A stretch of 5,099 nt of DNA from Clostridiales bacterium (GCA_003510345.1 DOMW01000181.1:4014-9112); one strand, 5' to 3'. Numbered from the stretch's first letter, positions 1-4,972 are shown. Numbers and translations are program-made. Notes: a model not told the origin generated them from the sequence alone.

Positions 1-2
1 TT

Positions 3-16
3 AGGTTTTTTGACAC
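3..16 (-). repeat. 14-base terminal repeat, left copy
   Basis: Read on the minus strand this is GTGTCAAAAAACCT, identical to plus-strand bases 4973-4986 at the other end of the window. In both places it begins 5-7 bases after a GC-rich hairpin (here 23-47, there 4947-4967), so hairpin plus 14-mer repeats as a unit. The two copies point outward. The window stops just past this copy, so how far the repeat extends is not visible. The match is seen directly; that it belongs to a dispersed repeat is inferred. Confidence 0.6.
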
Positions 17-22
17 TCTGAT

Positions 23-47
23 CTTTCCCGCGCACAGCGCGGGAAAG
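23..47. repeat. Perfect 11-bp GC-rich hairpin
   Basis: Arms CTTTCCCGCGC (23-33) and GCGCGGGAAAG (37-47) are exact complements around ACA. Neither strand has a T-run directly after it, so it is not a textbook intrinsic terminator. It is the only strong stem downstream of ribU (107 bases past its stop), so it could protect or loosely end that transcript. It resembles the hairpins at 4876-4898 and 4947-4967 in design (GC-rich arms, 3-base loop, beside GTGTCAAAAAACCT), which favours a dispersed-repeat component. No gene is evident in 48-154, only a weak direct repeat of ACGAAGT (66-72 and 104-110). Confidence 0.6.
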
Positions 48-154
48 GATGAACCCCCTCTGCATACGAAGTCTGTACCGCCCAGTGAACTAATACCTCC
101 GCCACGAAGTAAGAGAATTATTTTTCCACTCCTTCTTTATATGCGCGCAAGCGC

Positions 155-766
155 TCAGCGGTGCAACCAGTGCGCCAGCCTTTTATAGAGCAGAAATACG
201 ATCACCGCATCGATCGCCAGTTTTGCCGCCGTAAAGGGCATCGCGAAAATCAACACATATCCCAGCAGGGAATCTGCCGACGGGTTAAGCGCCGACGTCA
301 TAGATAAGATCGCTTCTATGGGCATGATCTGCGTATACGCGGGGATCAGCAAGTAATAATTCAGAAGCGCGGCGGAGGAAGCGGCGATTGCAACGCCTGC
401 CAGCGTTCCCGCGACAGCGAACTTCATGTTGTGCTTTTTAGCGTAAATGATCGCCGCCGGAATAACGATCGCGATGCCGATCAGGAAATTTGCCAATTCC
501 CCTACGCCGCCCGTTCCCGAATTTTTAAAAAGGAAAAACAATATACACTTAATGCCTTGTATGAGCACGCCCGCTACCGGCCCCAGCGCAAACCCGCCCA
601 GCAATGCGGGAACGTCCGAGAAATCCAGTTTCAGCCACGGCGGCGCGATCGGTATCGGAAATTCGATATACATCAGCGCGAACGCCATAACGGCTAAAAC
701 CGCGACCCGTGCGAGATATTGTGTTTGCGTGACCTTTTTCCCCTTGATTAACTTTCCATGCGCCAT
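155..766 (-). CDS. ribU: Riboflavin ECF transporter substrate-binding subunit RibU
   Basis: This is a 203-residue integral membrane protein predicted to bind riboflavin and deliver it to the cytoplasm together with a shared energizing module (EcfA, EcfA', EcfT) that is not in this window. It is very hydrophobic, with about six membrane segments (roughly residues 18-38, 50-70, 71-82, 88-109, 116-142 and 168-194). Family signatures are KLDFSD at 46-51, the ALLGGFALGPVAG stretch at 54-66 and GTGGVGELANF at 84-94. The ATG at 766 is chosen because TAAGGAG (780-774) lies 7 bases upstream. A longer in-frame reading up to 937 would run through the terminator and riboswitch and is rejected. An FMN riboswitch directly upstream independently supports riboflavin as substrate. 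Length is normal for RibU. The family is clear from sequence; the substrate rests on family and riboswitch. Confidence 0.95.
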   Translation of the reverse strand: MAHGKLIKGKKVTQTQYLARVAVLAVMAFALMYIEFPIPIAPPWLKLDFSDVPALLGGFALGPVAGVLIQGIKCILFFLFKNSGTGGVGELANFLIGIAIVIPAAIIYAKKHNMKFAVAGTLAGVAIAASSAALLNYYLLIPAYTQIMPIEAILSMTSALNPSADSLLGYVLIFAMPFTAAKLAIDAVIVFLLYKRLAHWLHR

Positions 767-784
767 CTTTTTTCTCCTTAAAGC

Positions 785-819
785 AAAAAATTTCCGCCAA
801 GCATAAAAGCCCCGGAAAT
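785..819 (-). terminator. Riboswitch-linked intrinsic terminator in the ribU leader
   Basis: On the minus strand, ATTTCCG (819-813) pairs with CGGAAAT (796-790). The inner bases can extend the stem through GC and GU pairs, and a T-run (790-785) follows at once. It lies between the FMN aptamer and the ribU ribosome binding site (780-774), which suits termination when FMN is bound. I could not identify a convincing antiterminator partner by eye, so the switching mechanism is inferred from position. Confidence 0.75.
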
Positions 820-826
820 CTTTGTT

Positions 827-951
827 TCTTCTTTCATCCAGACTATACTGTCGGCTGCGGAATCTCACCACATCAACCTTTTTACAGGCTCGCAGGCTTT
901 GGCGCGCGCGCCATTTACTGCCGGTCGGGAATTTCACCCTGCCCCGAAGAC
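827..951 (-). ncRNA. FMN riboswitch (RFN element)
   Basis: Read on the minus strand, the conserved RFN blocks appear in order: TCTTCGGGGCAGGGTG (950-935), ATTCCCGACCGGCAGTAA, a variable stem with the self-complementary TGGCGCGCGCGCCA, then AGCCTGCGAGCC, GGTTGATGTGGTGAGATTCC, and finally GCCGACAGTATAGTCTGGAT followed by GAAAGAAGA. The outer helix P1 pairs TCTTC (950-946) with GAAGA (831-827). The aptamer senses flavin mononucleotide. Followed by a terminator and ribU, it should lower riboflavin uptake when FMN is abundant. The block matches are direct and strong. Confidence 0.97.
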
Positions 952-971
952 TTATTCACTTAACATATTCT

Positions 972-1000
972 ATTTTAATGCCGCGGCAGGAAACTGTCAA
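972..1000 (-). promoter_or_regulatory. Sigma-A promoter for the riboswitch-ribU transcript
   Basis: On the minus strand there is a perfect -35 TTGACA (1000-995), a 17-base spacer and a -10 TAAAAT (977-972, one mismatch to TATAAT). The predicted start, near 965, is about 15 bases before the first riboswitch helix, as expected for an RFN leader. No operator is evident around it. Confidence 0.85.
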
Positions 1001-1010
1001 GTGCGATGTG

Positions 1011-1032
1011 CCGCCCCGCTGGTTAAGGCGGG
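1011..1032. repeat. Imperfect GC-rich hairpin in the divergent intergenic region
   Basis: CCGCC (1011-1015) can pair with GGCGG (1027-1031), or in a shifted register CCCGC (1015-1019) with GCGGG (1028-1032). It lies upstream of both divergent promoters. The stem is short and no T-run follows. It may be a decayed copy of the GC-rich hairpin family at 1060-1085 and 4876-4898, or chance in GC-rich DNA. Confidence 0.3.
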
Positions 1033-1059
1033 TTTATGGATTGCCGGGTAATGTTAATG

Positions 1060-1085
1060 CTGCCGCCGGGCGCTAAAGCGGGCAG
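1060..1085. repeat. Interrupted copy of the CTGCCCGC...GCGGGCAG hairpin
   Basis: CTGCC (1060-1064) pairs with GGCAG (1081-1085), and CGC (1071-1073) pairs with GCG (1078-1080) around TAAA. The six bases GCCGGG (1065-1070) lie between the two 5' arm parts. Without them the sequence would be a perfect 8-bp hairpin of the kind at 4876-4898. TTAATG precedes both (1054-1059 and 4867-4872), which supports common origin. It sits about 30 bases upstream of the corA promoter. Confidence 0.45.
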
Positions 1086-1113
1086 GAAGATGCAGAATTT
1101 CTCCCTGTCAATG

Positions 1114-1142
1114 TTTACATTCTACAGTGAATCAAGTATAAT
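1114..1142 (+). promoter_or_regulatory. Sigma-A promoter for the corA leader and corA
   Basis: TTTACA (1114-1119) is a -35 with one mismatch to TTGACA. It is followed after 17 bases by a perfect -10 TATAAT (1137-1142). The start is predicted near 1149, giving a 5' leader of about 135 bases before the corA start codon, long enough to hold the small ORF at 1192-1269. It is divergent from the ribU promoter. Confidence 0.85.
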
Positions 1143-1191
1143 AAAATTACTTATGCCACACATTTCATTCTTATCGGAGGTGAGAGGATAC

Positions 1192-1269
1192 GTGGACGCG
1201 GGACCCGAACGAAAAGCGATAAAAAACGGCAGTGGCCGCGCCGCGTGTGCTTGCGGTCATCTTGCCTGA
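1192..1269 (+). CDS. Putative 25-residue leader peptide upstream of corA
   Basis: I recognise no family here. A GTG start at 1192 lies 8 bases after GGAGGTGA (1176-1183), an almost perfect Shine-Dalgarno and stronger than that of corA. The frame encodes 25 residues and stops at TGA 1267-1269, 16 bases before the corA ATG and in another frame. The peptide begins fM-D-A-G-P-E, has a basic middle (R7, K8, K11, R16) and ends A-C-A-C-G-H-L-A, giving a CxCxH arrangement at 19-23. The stop codon lies in a hairpin that covers the corA ribosome binding site. I infer a regulatory leader peptide that couples its own translation to that of corA. Leader ORFs are known for Mg2+ transporter genes in enterobacteria (mgtL, corL), but there is no visible sequence relation. 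An in-frame ATG at 1153 lies too near the predicted transcript start and lacks a ribosome site. It could still be non-coding structured RNA. Confidence 0.5.
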   Translation: MDAGPERKAIKNGSGRAACACGHLA

Positions 1270-1279
1270 AAGCAGGTGA
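1228..1279 (+). promoter_or_regulatory. Two mutually exclusive leader hairpins over the corA ribosome site
   Basis: Hairpin A pairs GGCA (1228-1231) with TGCC (1263-1266) and GGCCGC (1234-1239) with GCGGTC (1253-1258), one G-U included. Hairpin B pairs TTGCCTG (1262-1268) with CAGGTGA (1273-1279) around AAAG, with two G-U pairs, and hides the corA Shine-Dalgarno AGGTGAT (1274-1280). Both need bases 1263-1266, so only one can form. The leader ORF runs through A and stops inside B, so the position of its ribosome could decide whether corA is exposed. The pairings are read directly; the switching is inferred. No T-run is present, so control would be translational. Confidence 0.45.
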
Positions 1280-1285
1280 TTTCCA

Positions 1286-2224
1286 ATGATAAAGATTGTC
1301 AGCACAGCTGAAAAAAACACGATGAGAGAACTCAAAAGCATAGAGCCGGGCGCTTGGGTGCATCTTTTGGACCCGACGGAGGAGGAGATACTTTCCGTGC
1401 GCGACGCGCTGGGGCTGGAAGACGAGTTTATCCGCGCGGCTTTGGATGAAGAGGAAGCGGTGCGTATCGACGTGGAAAACGACCAGGTGTTGGTGCTGGT
1501 AGATATTCCGGTCGTCCGCCCGGAACGCACGTCTTTTTCTTACGCGACTATACCGCTCGGTATTATACTCGCACCGGAGAATATTATTACCGTCTGCCTG
1601 GAAGAAACATCGATCATAGAAGATTTCTGGAACAAAGCGGTGCGCGGGTTTGATACGTGCAAGCGGACACGCTTTTTGTTGCAGCTTTTGTACAGGAATT
1701 CCGGTAAATTCCTGCAATACCTGCGGCAGATAGACAAAGCGCAGACGCAGGTGGAAAACGCGCTGCACAAATCCATGCGCAACCGCGAGCTGATACAAAT
1801 GCTGAAAATAGAAAAGTCGCTGGTCTATTTTTCCACCTCGCTCAAGGGAAATGAGTCTGTGCTGGAGAAAATGCTCAAGTTTAACGTGATCAAAAAATAC
1901 CCGGACGATATGGACCTTCTGGAAGACGTTATCATCGAAAACAAACAGGCCATCGAGATGGGCAATATCTACAGGGATATTTTATCGGGCACGATGGACG
2001 CGTTTGCCAGCGTGATTTCAAACAACCTGAATATCGTCATGAAATTTTTGACGTCGGTGACCATTGTGCTTTCCGTACCCACGCTTATTGCCAGCCTGTG
2101 GGGCATGAACTTTGCTTCGATACCGCTCGCAAACCATCCTTACGGGTTTTTGATCATCACGCTGGTTATTGTAGGCGCTTCCGCAGCGGCGTTTTATTTC
2201 CTGTGGCGAAAGAAGATGTTCTGA
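1286..2224 (+). CDS. corA: CorA-family divalent cation (Mg2+/Co2+/Ni2+) transporter
   Basis: This 312-residue protein should form a homopentameric channel in the cytoplasmic membrane for Mg2+, possibly also Co2+ or Ni2+. A long cytoplasmic domain, mixed alpha/beta then largely helical, covers about residues 1-245. The family stretch YRDILSG...ISNNLN leads into membrane helix 1 (about 250-272), which ends in the diagnostic Gly-Met-Asn at 273-275 (WGMN). Helix 2 is about 285-307, followed by the basic tail WRKKMF. Length is normal. The loop after GMN reads FASIPLANHPY, without the acidic MPEL-type signature of classical CorA, so it belongs to a variant subgroup and ion preference is less sure. 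The start is supported by AGGTGAT at 1274-1280 and by MIKI, a common N-terminus in the family. It is preceded by its own promoter and a putative leader peptide. No terminator is visible before the murA promoter. Confidence 0.93.
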   Translation: MIKIVSTAEKNTMRELKSIEPGAWVHLLDPTEEEILSVRDALGLEDEFIRAALDEEEAVRIDVENDQVLVLVDIPVVRPERTSFSYATIPLGIILAPENIITVCLEETSIIEDFWNKAVRGFDTCKRTRFLLQLLYRNSGKFLQYLRQIDKAQTQVENALHKSMRNRELIQMLKIEKSLVYFSTSLKGNESVLEKMLKFNVIKKYPDDMDLLEDVIIENKQAIEMGNIYRDILSGTMDAFASVISNNLNIVMKFLTSVTIVLSVPTLIASLWGMNFASIPLANHPYGFLIITLVIVGASAAAFYFLWRKKMF

Positions 2225-2237
2225 CGGGTACGCGCAC

Positions 2238-2266
2238 TTGAAACAACCGGGAAAGAGTGGTACAAT
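2238..2266 (+). promoter_or_regulatory. Sigma-A promoter for the murA operon
   Basis: TTGAAA (2238-2243), a 17-base spacer and TACAAT (2261-2266) form a good vegetative promoter in the 69-base gap between corA and murA. Transcription should start near 2273, leaving only 20-35 untranslated bases. It begins 14 bases after the corA stop, with no terminator between, so the murA operon may also receive corA read-through. Confidence 0.8.
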
Positions 2267-2293
2267 GAACCGCATAATAATTTAAAAAGGTAT

Positions 2294-3589
2294 GTGTCAG
2301 ATTTTATGATTGAAAAGCTTGTAATTACCGGCGGCAAGCGCCTTATGGGCGCGGTGGATGTGACCGGCGCGAAAAACGCCGCGGTAGCCATACTCCCCGC
2401 CGCAATCCTGGCGCGCGGTATCTGCGTCATAGAAAACCTTCCGCGTATTGCGGACGTGCTTATCATAAAGCGTATACTGGCTGAACTCGGCGCGGAAACA
2501 GAATTTGACGACGACGGCACAATGACGGTGGATACCACAAACATCTTAACCAGCAAAGTGACGGTCAGCTTAGTGAAACAGCTCAGGGCCTCTTATTATT
2601 TTGTGGGGGCCTTGCTGTCGCGCTTCGGGGATGCGGAGATCTCGCTGCCCGGCGGGTGCGCGATAGGCGAGCGGCCGATAGACCAGCATATCAAAGGGAT
2701 GAAGGCGCTGGGGGCGGAGGTCGTGACGGAATATGGTATGCTCAAGGCAAACGCGGGCGGCGGCCTGCGCGGCGGCGATATCTATTTGGACGTCGTTTCC
2801 GTGGGGGCGACGATCAATATCATGCTTGCGGCGGTGACGGCAGAAGGCCAGACGTGCATTGTGAATGCCGCAAAGGAACCGCATGTCGTGGACGTGGCAA
2901 ATTTCCTTACGTGCATGGGCGCGAAAATAAAGGGGGCGGGTACGGATGTGATCCGCATCACCGGTGTGGAAAAACTGCACGGATGTAATTATTCGATTAT
3001 ACCCGACCAGATAGAAACGGGTACGCTGATGATCGCGGCGGCGGCGACAAGGGGAGATGTAACGGTGAACAACGTGATCCCCACGCATATGGAGGCGCTT
3101 TCCGCCAAATTGACCGAAATGGGCGTGCGCGTGGAAGAAGGGGCGGATTATATCCGCGTGCACTGCGGCGACAGGCCAAAGTCGGTGCATATCAAGACGA
3201 TGCCGTATCCCGGATTCCCCACAGACCTGCAACAGCCGGCAACCGTGCTTTTATCTACGGCGGAAGGCACGAGCATGATCGTGGAAAGCATTTTTGAATC
3301 GAGGTTTAAACATATCAGCGAGATACGCCGTATGGGCGCGAAGATCACAACGGACGACCGGGTCGCGGTCGTGGAAGGCGTGAACCGGCTGACGGGCGCA
3401 TCCGTCCGCGCGACCGATTTACGGGCGGGGGCGGCGCTTATTGTGGCCGGGCTGATGGCGGATGGCGTCACGGAAATTTCCAATATAAAGTATATCGACA
3501 GGGGCTACGACCATATCGAGGCGAAGCTCAACAGCCTGGGCGCGGATATCAGGCGCGAGAAAATCGCGGCGGAAGAGGACTTTTTTTAA
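2294..3589 (+). CDS. murA: UDP-N-acetylglucosamine 1-carboxyvinyltransferase MurA
   Basis: Cytoplasmic enzyme that transfers enolpyruvyl from phosphoenolpyruvate to UDP-GlcNAc, the first committed step of peptidoglycan synthesis. It covers the whole two-domain EPSP-synthase-like fold. Visible family residues (numbered from the GTG) are K27-N28 in GAKNAA, R98 in LRAS, catalytic Cys122 with R127 in GGCAIGERP, Asp311 in GFPTDLQQP, R377 in DLRAG and R403 in IDRGYDHIEAKL. They correspond to E. coli K22-N23, R91, C115, R120, D305, R371 and R397. Cys rather than Asp at the catalytic site is the fosfomycin-sensitive form. The start is uncertain. GTG 2294 gives 431 residues with AAAAGG only 3 bases upstream, while ATG 2306 gives 427 residues and aligns better with usual N-termini (MIEKLVI...) but has no well-placed ribosome site. 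Bacillota often have two MurA paralogues; which one this is cannot be told. It is the first gene of a probable operon. Confidence 0.96.
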   Translation: MSDFMIEKLVITGGKRLMGAVDVTGAKNAAVAILPAAILARGICVIENLPRIADVLIIKRILAELGAETEFDDDGTMTVDTTNILTSKVTVSLVKQLRASYYFVGALLSRFGDAEISLPGGCAIGERPIDQHIKGMKALGAEVVTEYGMLKANAGGGLRGGDIYLDVVSVGATINIMLAAVTAEGQTCIVNAAKEPHVVDVANFLTCMGAKIKGAGTDVIRITGVEKLHGCNYSIIPDQIETGTLMIAAAATRGDVTVNNVIPTHMEALSAKLTEMGVRVEEGADYIRVHCGDRPKSVHIKTMPYPGFPTDLQQPATVLLSTAEGTSMIVESIFESRFKHISEIRRMGAKITTDDRVAVVEGVNRLTGASVRATDLRAGAALIVAGLMADGVTEISNIKYIDRGYDHIEAKLNSLGADIRREKIAAEEDFF

Positions 3590-3620
3590 AACGGCTTGGC
3601 AATAGGGGGAGGGGCAAAGT

Positions 3621-4217
3621 ATGGACTTGACGGAAAAAATGCTGTATTCCAAGAAGATGTTCAGCGGAAAATTGCTGCAAGTCTACAAAGACAGGGTTAC
3701 GCTGCCAAACGGCGAGGCCGCCACGCGCGAGATTGTGCGGCATCCGGGCGGGGCGTGTGTGTGCGCGGTCGATAGCGACCTCAATATTACGTTTGTGCGG
3801 CAATTTCGCTACGCGTATGGCATGGAAGTGCTGGAGCTGCCCGCGGGCAAGCTGGAAAACGGCGAAGAGCCTTATTATGCGGCGGCGCGTGAATTGCGGG
3901 AAGAAGCGGGGCTGGTAACGGACGATATGATCCCTTTGGGCGAGCTTTATCCCAGCCCGGGGTATACGGACGAGATCATCTATATGTTTTTGGCGTTCAA
4001 TCCGGAGCGCTGCGGGCAAAAGCTGGATACGGACGAATTTGTGACGCTGGAAAGAATAGGCGTGGGCGACGCGGTCAATATGGTTTTAAACGGGGAGATA
4101 CACGACGCGAAAACACAAGCGTGCGTTTTAAAGGCGTATATGCTGTTGGAATACCTAAGTTCACAGGAAGAAGAAGCAGAGGAGGAAGCGGAGCATGGGG
4201 ATAAAGGAGAGGTTTGA
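3621..4217 (+). CDS. NUDIX hydrolase, ADP-ribose pyrophosphatase type
   Basis: This 198-residue cytoplasmic hydrolase probably cleaves ADP-ribose or a related nucleotide sugar to AMP and a sugar phosphate. The NUDIX box is complete at residues 76-98 and fits Gx5Ex7REUxEExGU: G76, E82, R90-E91-L92, E94-E95, G97, L98. The metal-binding glutamates are E91, E94 and E95. SPGYTDE at 112-118, just after the box, is typical of ADP-ribose pyrophosphatases and supports that substrate class. The ATG is set by GGGGGAGGGG (3605-3614), 6 bases upstream. It begins 31 bases after the murA stop and overlaps the next gene by 23 bases, so co-transcription is likely. The C-terminus ends in a Glu-rich tail (about 167-180) encoded by the purine-rich DNA that also holds the ribosome site of the downstream gene. 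The exact substrate is inferred. Confidence 0.9.
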   Translation: MDLTEKMLYSKKMFSGKLLQVYKDRVTLPNGEAATREIVRHPGGACVCAVDSDLNITFVRQFRYAYGMEVLELPAGKLENGEEPYYAAARELREEAGLVTDDMIPLGELYPSPGYTDEIIYMFLAFNPERCGQKLDTDEFVTLERIGVGDAVNMVLNGEIHDAKTQACVLKAYMLLEYLSSQEEEAEEEAEHGDKGEV

Positions 4218-4863
4218 CGCGGCGGCGGCGGAATATGACGCGCAGCGGCGCAAACTGTTGCCGGTGTTCGATGAATTCTATACGTTGCCGCTTTCGTTGC
4301 TGGTTTGTAAAAAACCCTGTCCCAAAGTGCTGGATATCGGCGCGGGCACAGGGCTTTTTTCAGATTTCCTTACGCAGCGTTATGAAAACGCGCATGTAAC
4401 ACTGATCGACCTTTCCGATCAAATGCTTGCGGTGGCGAAAAAGCGTTTTTCCGGCCGGGAAGGTTTTTCCTACATTACGGCGGATTACACAGCCTACCCG
4501 TTCCGTGAAAAATATGATATGGTGATCTCCGCGCTTTCCATCCATCATTTGGACGCAAAGAAGAAAGCGGCGCTGTACCAAACCTGCTATGATATTTTGG
4601 AAGAGGGCGGGATATTCATCAACGCCGACCAGATACTTTCCCCCTCGCCGGGGATGGAGCGGCTGTACCACGACGCATGGATGGATTTCGTGCGGCAGAG
4701 CGGCCTTTCCGAACGGGAGATCGAGCAGGCGGCTGAGCGTACAAAATATGACGACCCGTCTACAGTGGAAGAACAGCTAAACTGGCTTGCCGCCGCAGGG
4801 TTCCGGTCGATCGATTGCATTTATAAAAAGCTGTCTTTTGGCGTGCTGGCGGCGGTTAAGTAA
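4195..4863 (+). CDS. Class I SAM-dependent methyltransferase, substrate unknown
   Basis: A 222-residue Rossmann-fold methyltransferase. Motif I, the SAM-binding loop, is VLDIGAGTGLFS at 45-56. The acidic residue after beta-2 is D72 in LIDLSDQML. ADY at 96-98 corresponds to the adenine-contact region, and YDMVISALSIHHL at 107-119 is the motif IV/post-motif stretch common in small-molecule and tRNA-modifying methyltransferases. The N-terminus (RFDAAAAEYDAQRRK) is typical of COG2226-like proteins. Length is normal, with no extra substrate domain. The ATG overlaps the upstream NUDIX gene by 23 bases, and AGGAGG (4180-4185) lies 9 bases before it, inside the NUDIX coding sequence, so the two are probably translationally coupled. 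CmoA-like, menaquinone/ubiquinone-type or detoxifying roles cannot be separated by sequence alone. The stop codon is the first base triplet of a 16-bp palindrome. Confidence 0.88.
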   Translation: MGIKERFDAAAAEYDAQRRKLLPVFDEFYTLPLSLLVCKKPCPKVLDIGAGTGLFSDFLTQRYENAHVTLIDLSDQMLAVAKKRFSGREGFSYITADYTAYPFREKYDMVISALSIHHLDAKKKAALYQTCYDILEEGGIFINADQILSPSPGMERLYHDAWMDFVRQSGLSEREIEQAAERTKYDDPSTVEEQLNWLAAAGFRSIDCIYKKLSFGVLAAVK

Positions 4864-4876
4864 ACATTAATGTTTA
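4861..4876. repeat. 16-bp perfect palindrome overlapping the methyltransferase stop
   Basis: TAAACATTAATGTTTA equals its own reverse complement and begins with the TAA stop codon. It directly abuts the GC-rich hairpin at 4876-4898. In RNA it could form a 6-bp stem with a TTAA loop. Part of it (TTAATG) also precedes the interrupted hairpin at 1060-1085, so it may belong to the same repeat. It could also be a protein-binding site; nothing decides this. Confidence 0.5.
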
Positions 4877-4895
4877 CTGCCCGCCAAAGGCGGGC
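4873..4895 (+). repeat. 23-base hairpin repeat, copy 1
   Basis: The 23 bases from TTTACTGCC to GGCGGGC are identical to 4943-4965, with a start-to-start distance of exactly 70 bases. The flanks and the 47 bases between do not match. Each copy is a GC-rich hairpin with an AAA loop. Confidence 0.75.
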
Positions 4896-4898
4896 AGT
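4876..4898 (+). terminator. Strong hairpin after the murA operon, terminator-like
   Basis: Arms ACTGCCCGCC (4876-4885) and GGCGGGCAGT (4889-4898) pair perfectly over 10 bp around AAA, 12 bases past the methyltransferase stop. The position suits the end of the murA operon, but the next bases (CGTATAATC) contain no U-run, so intrinsic termination would be weak. It may instead block 3' exonucleases. The core recurs at 4943-4965, so it is also part of a repeat. Confidence 0.45.
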
Positions 4899-4942
4899 CG
4901 TATAATCATTAACTGGGGCCTGCACGAACCAAAGAAAAGTGT

Positions 4943-4965
4943 TTTACTGCCCGCCAAAGGCGGGC
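4943..4965 (+). repeat. 23-base hairpin repeat, copy 2
   Basis: Identical to 4873-4895. Here the stem is CTGCCCGCC (4947-4955) with GGCGGGCGG (4959-4967), 9 bp including one G-U, around AAA. Five bases later begins the 14-mer GTGTCAAAAAACCT (4973), the same arrangement as at the left end of the window. Confidence 0.75.
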
Positions 4966-4972
4966 GGCTAGC

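Noticed and set aside
54..110. Imperfect direct repeat around ACGAAGT (66-72 and 104-110)
   Set aside because: Only 7 bases match exactly and the flanks diverge; it could be chance.
767..937. In-frame upstream extension of ribU adding 57 residues
   Set aside because: It would translate the terminator and most of the FMN riboswitch, its residues are not membrane-like, and the ATG at 766 has a well-placed ribosome site.
822..1076. Plus-strand 84-codon frame antisense to the FMN riboswitch
   Set aside because: It is open only because of the conserved aptamer and GC-rich DNA; it has no promoter or Shine-Dalgarno and no recognisable protein features.
1149..1285. Known Mg2+ M-box, NiCo or Mn2+ (yybP-ykoY) riboswitch in the corA leader
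   Set aside because: None of the conserved blocks of these classes, as I remember them, could be matched, and the leader is short for an M-box. A covariance-model search would settle it.
1151..1798. Long minus-strand frames opposite corA
   Set aside because: These are shadows of corA codon usage; the translation is rich in Arg and His with no domain, and the plus-strand protein is unambiguous.
2570..3232. 220-codon minus-strand frame opposite murA
   Set aside because: Antisense shadow of murA; composition rich in His and Arg, and no start signals.
4876..4906. Possible promoter with TATAAT at 4901-4906
   Set aside because: The -10 is perfect, but 17 bases upstream lies the hairpin arm (TGCCCG), with no -35 likeness, and no gene follows.
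4873..4965. CRISPR array
   Set aside because: There are only two repeat copies, each a hairpin with an intervening 47-base stretch; no third copy and no cas gene.
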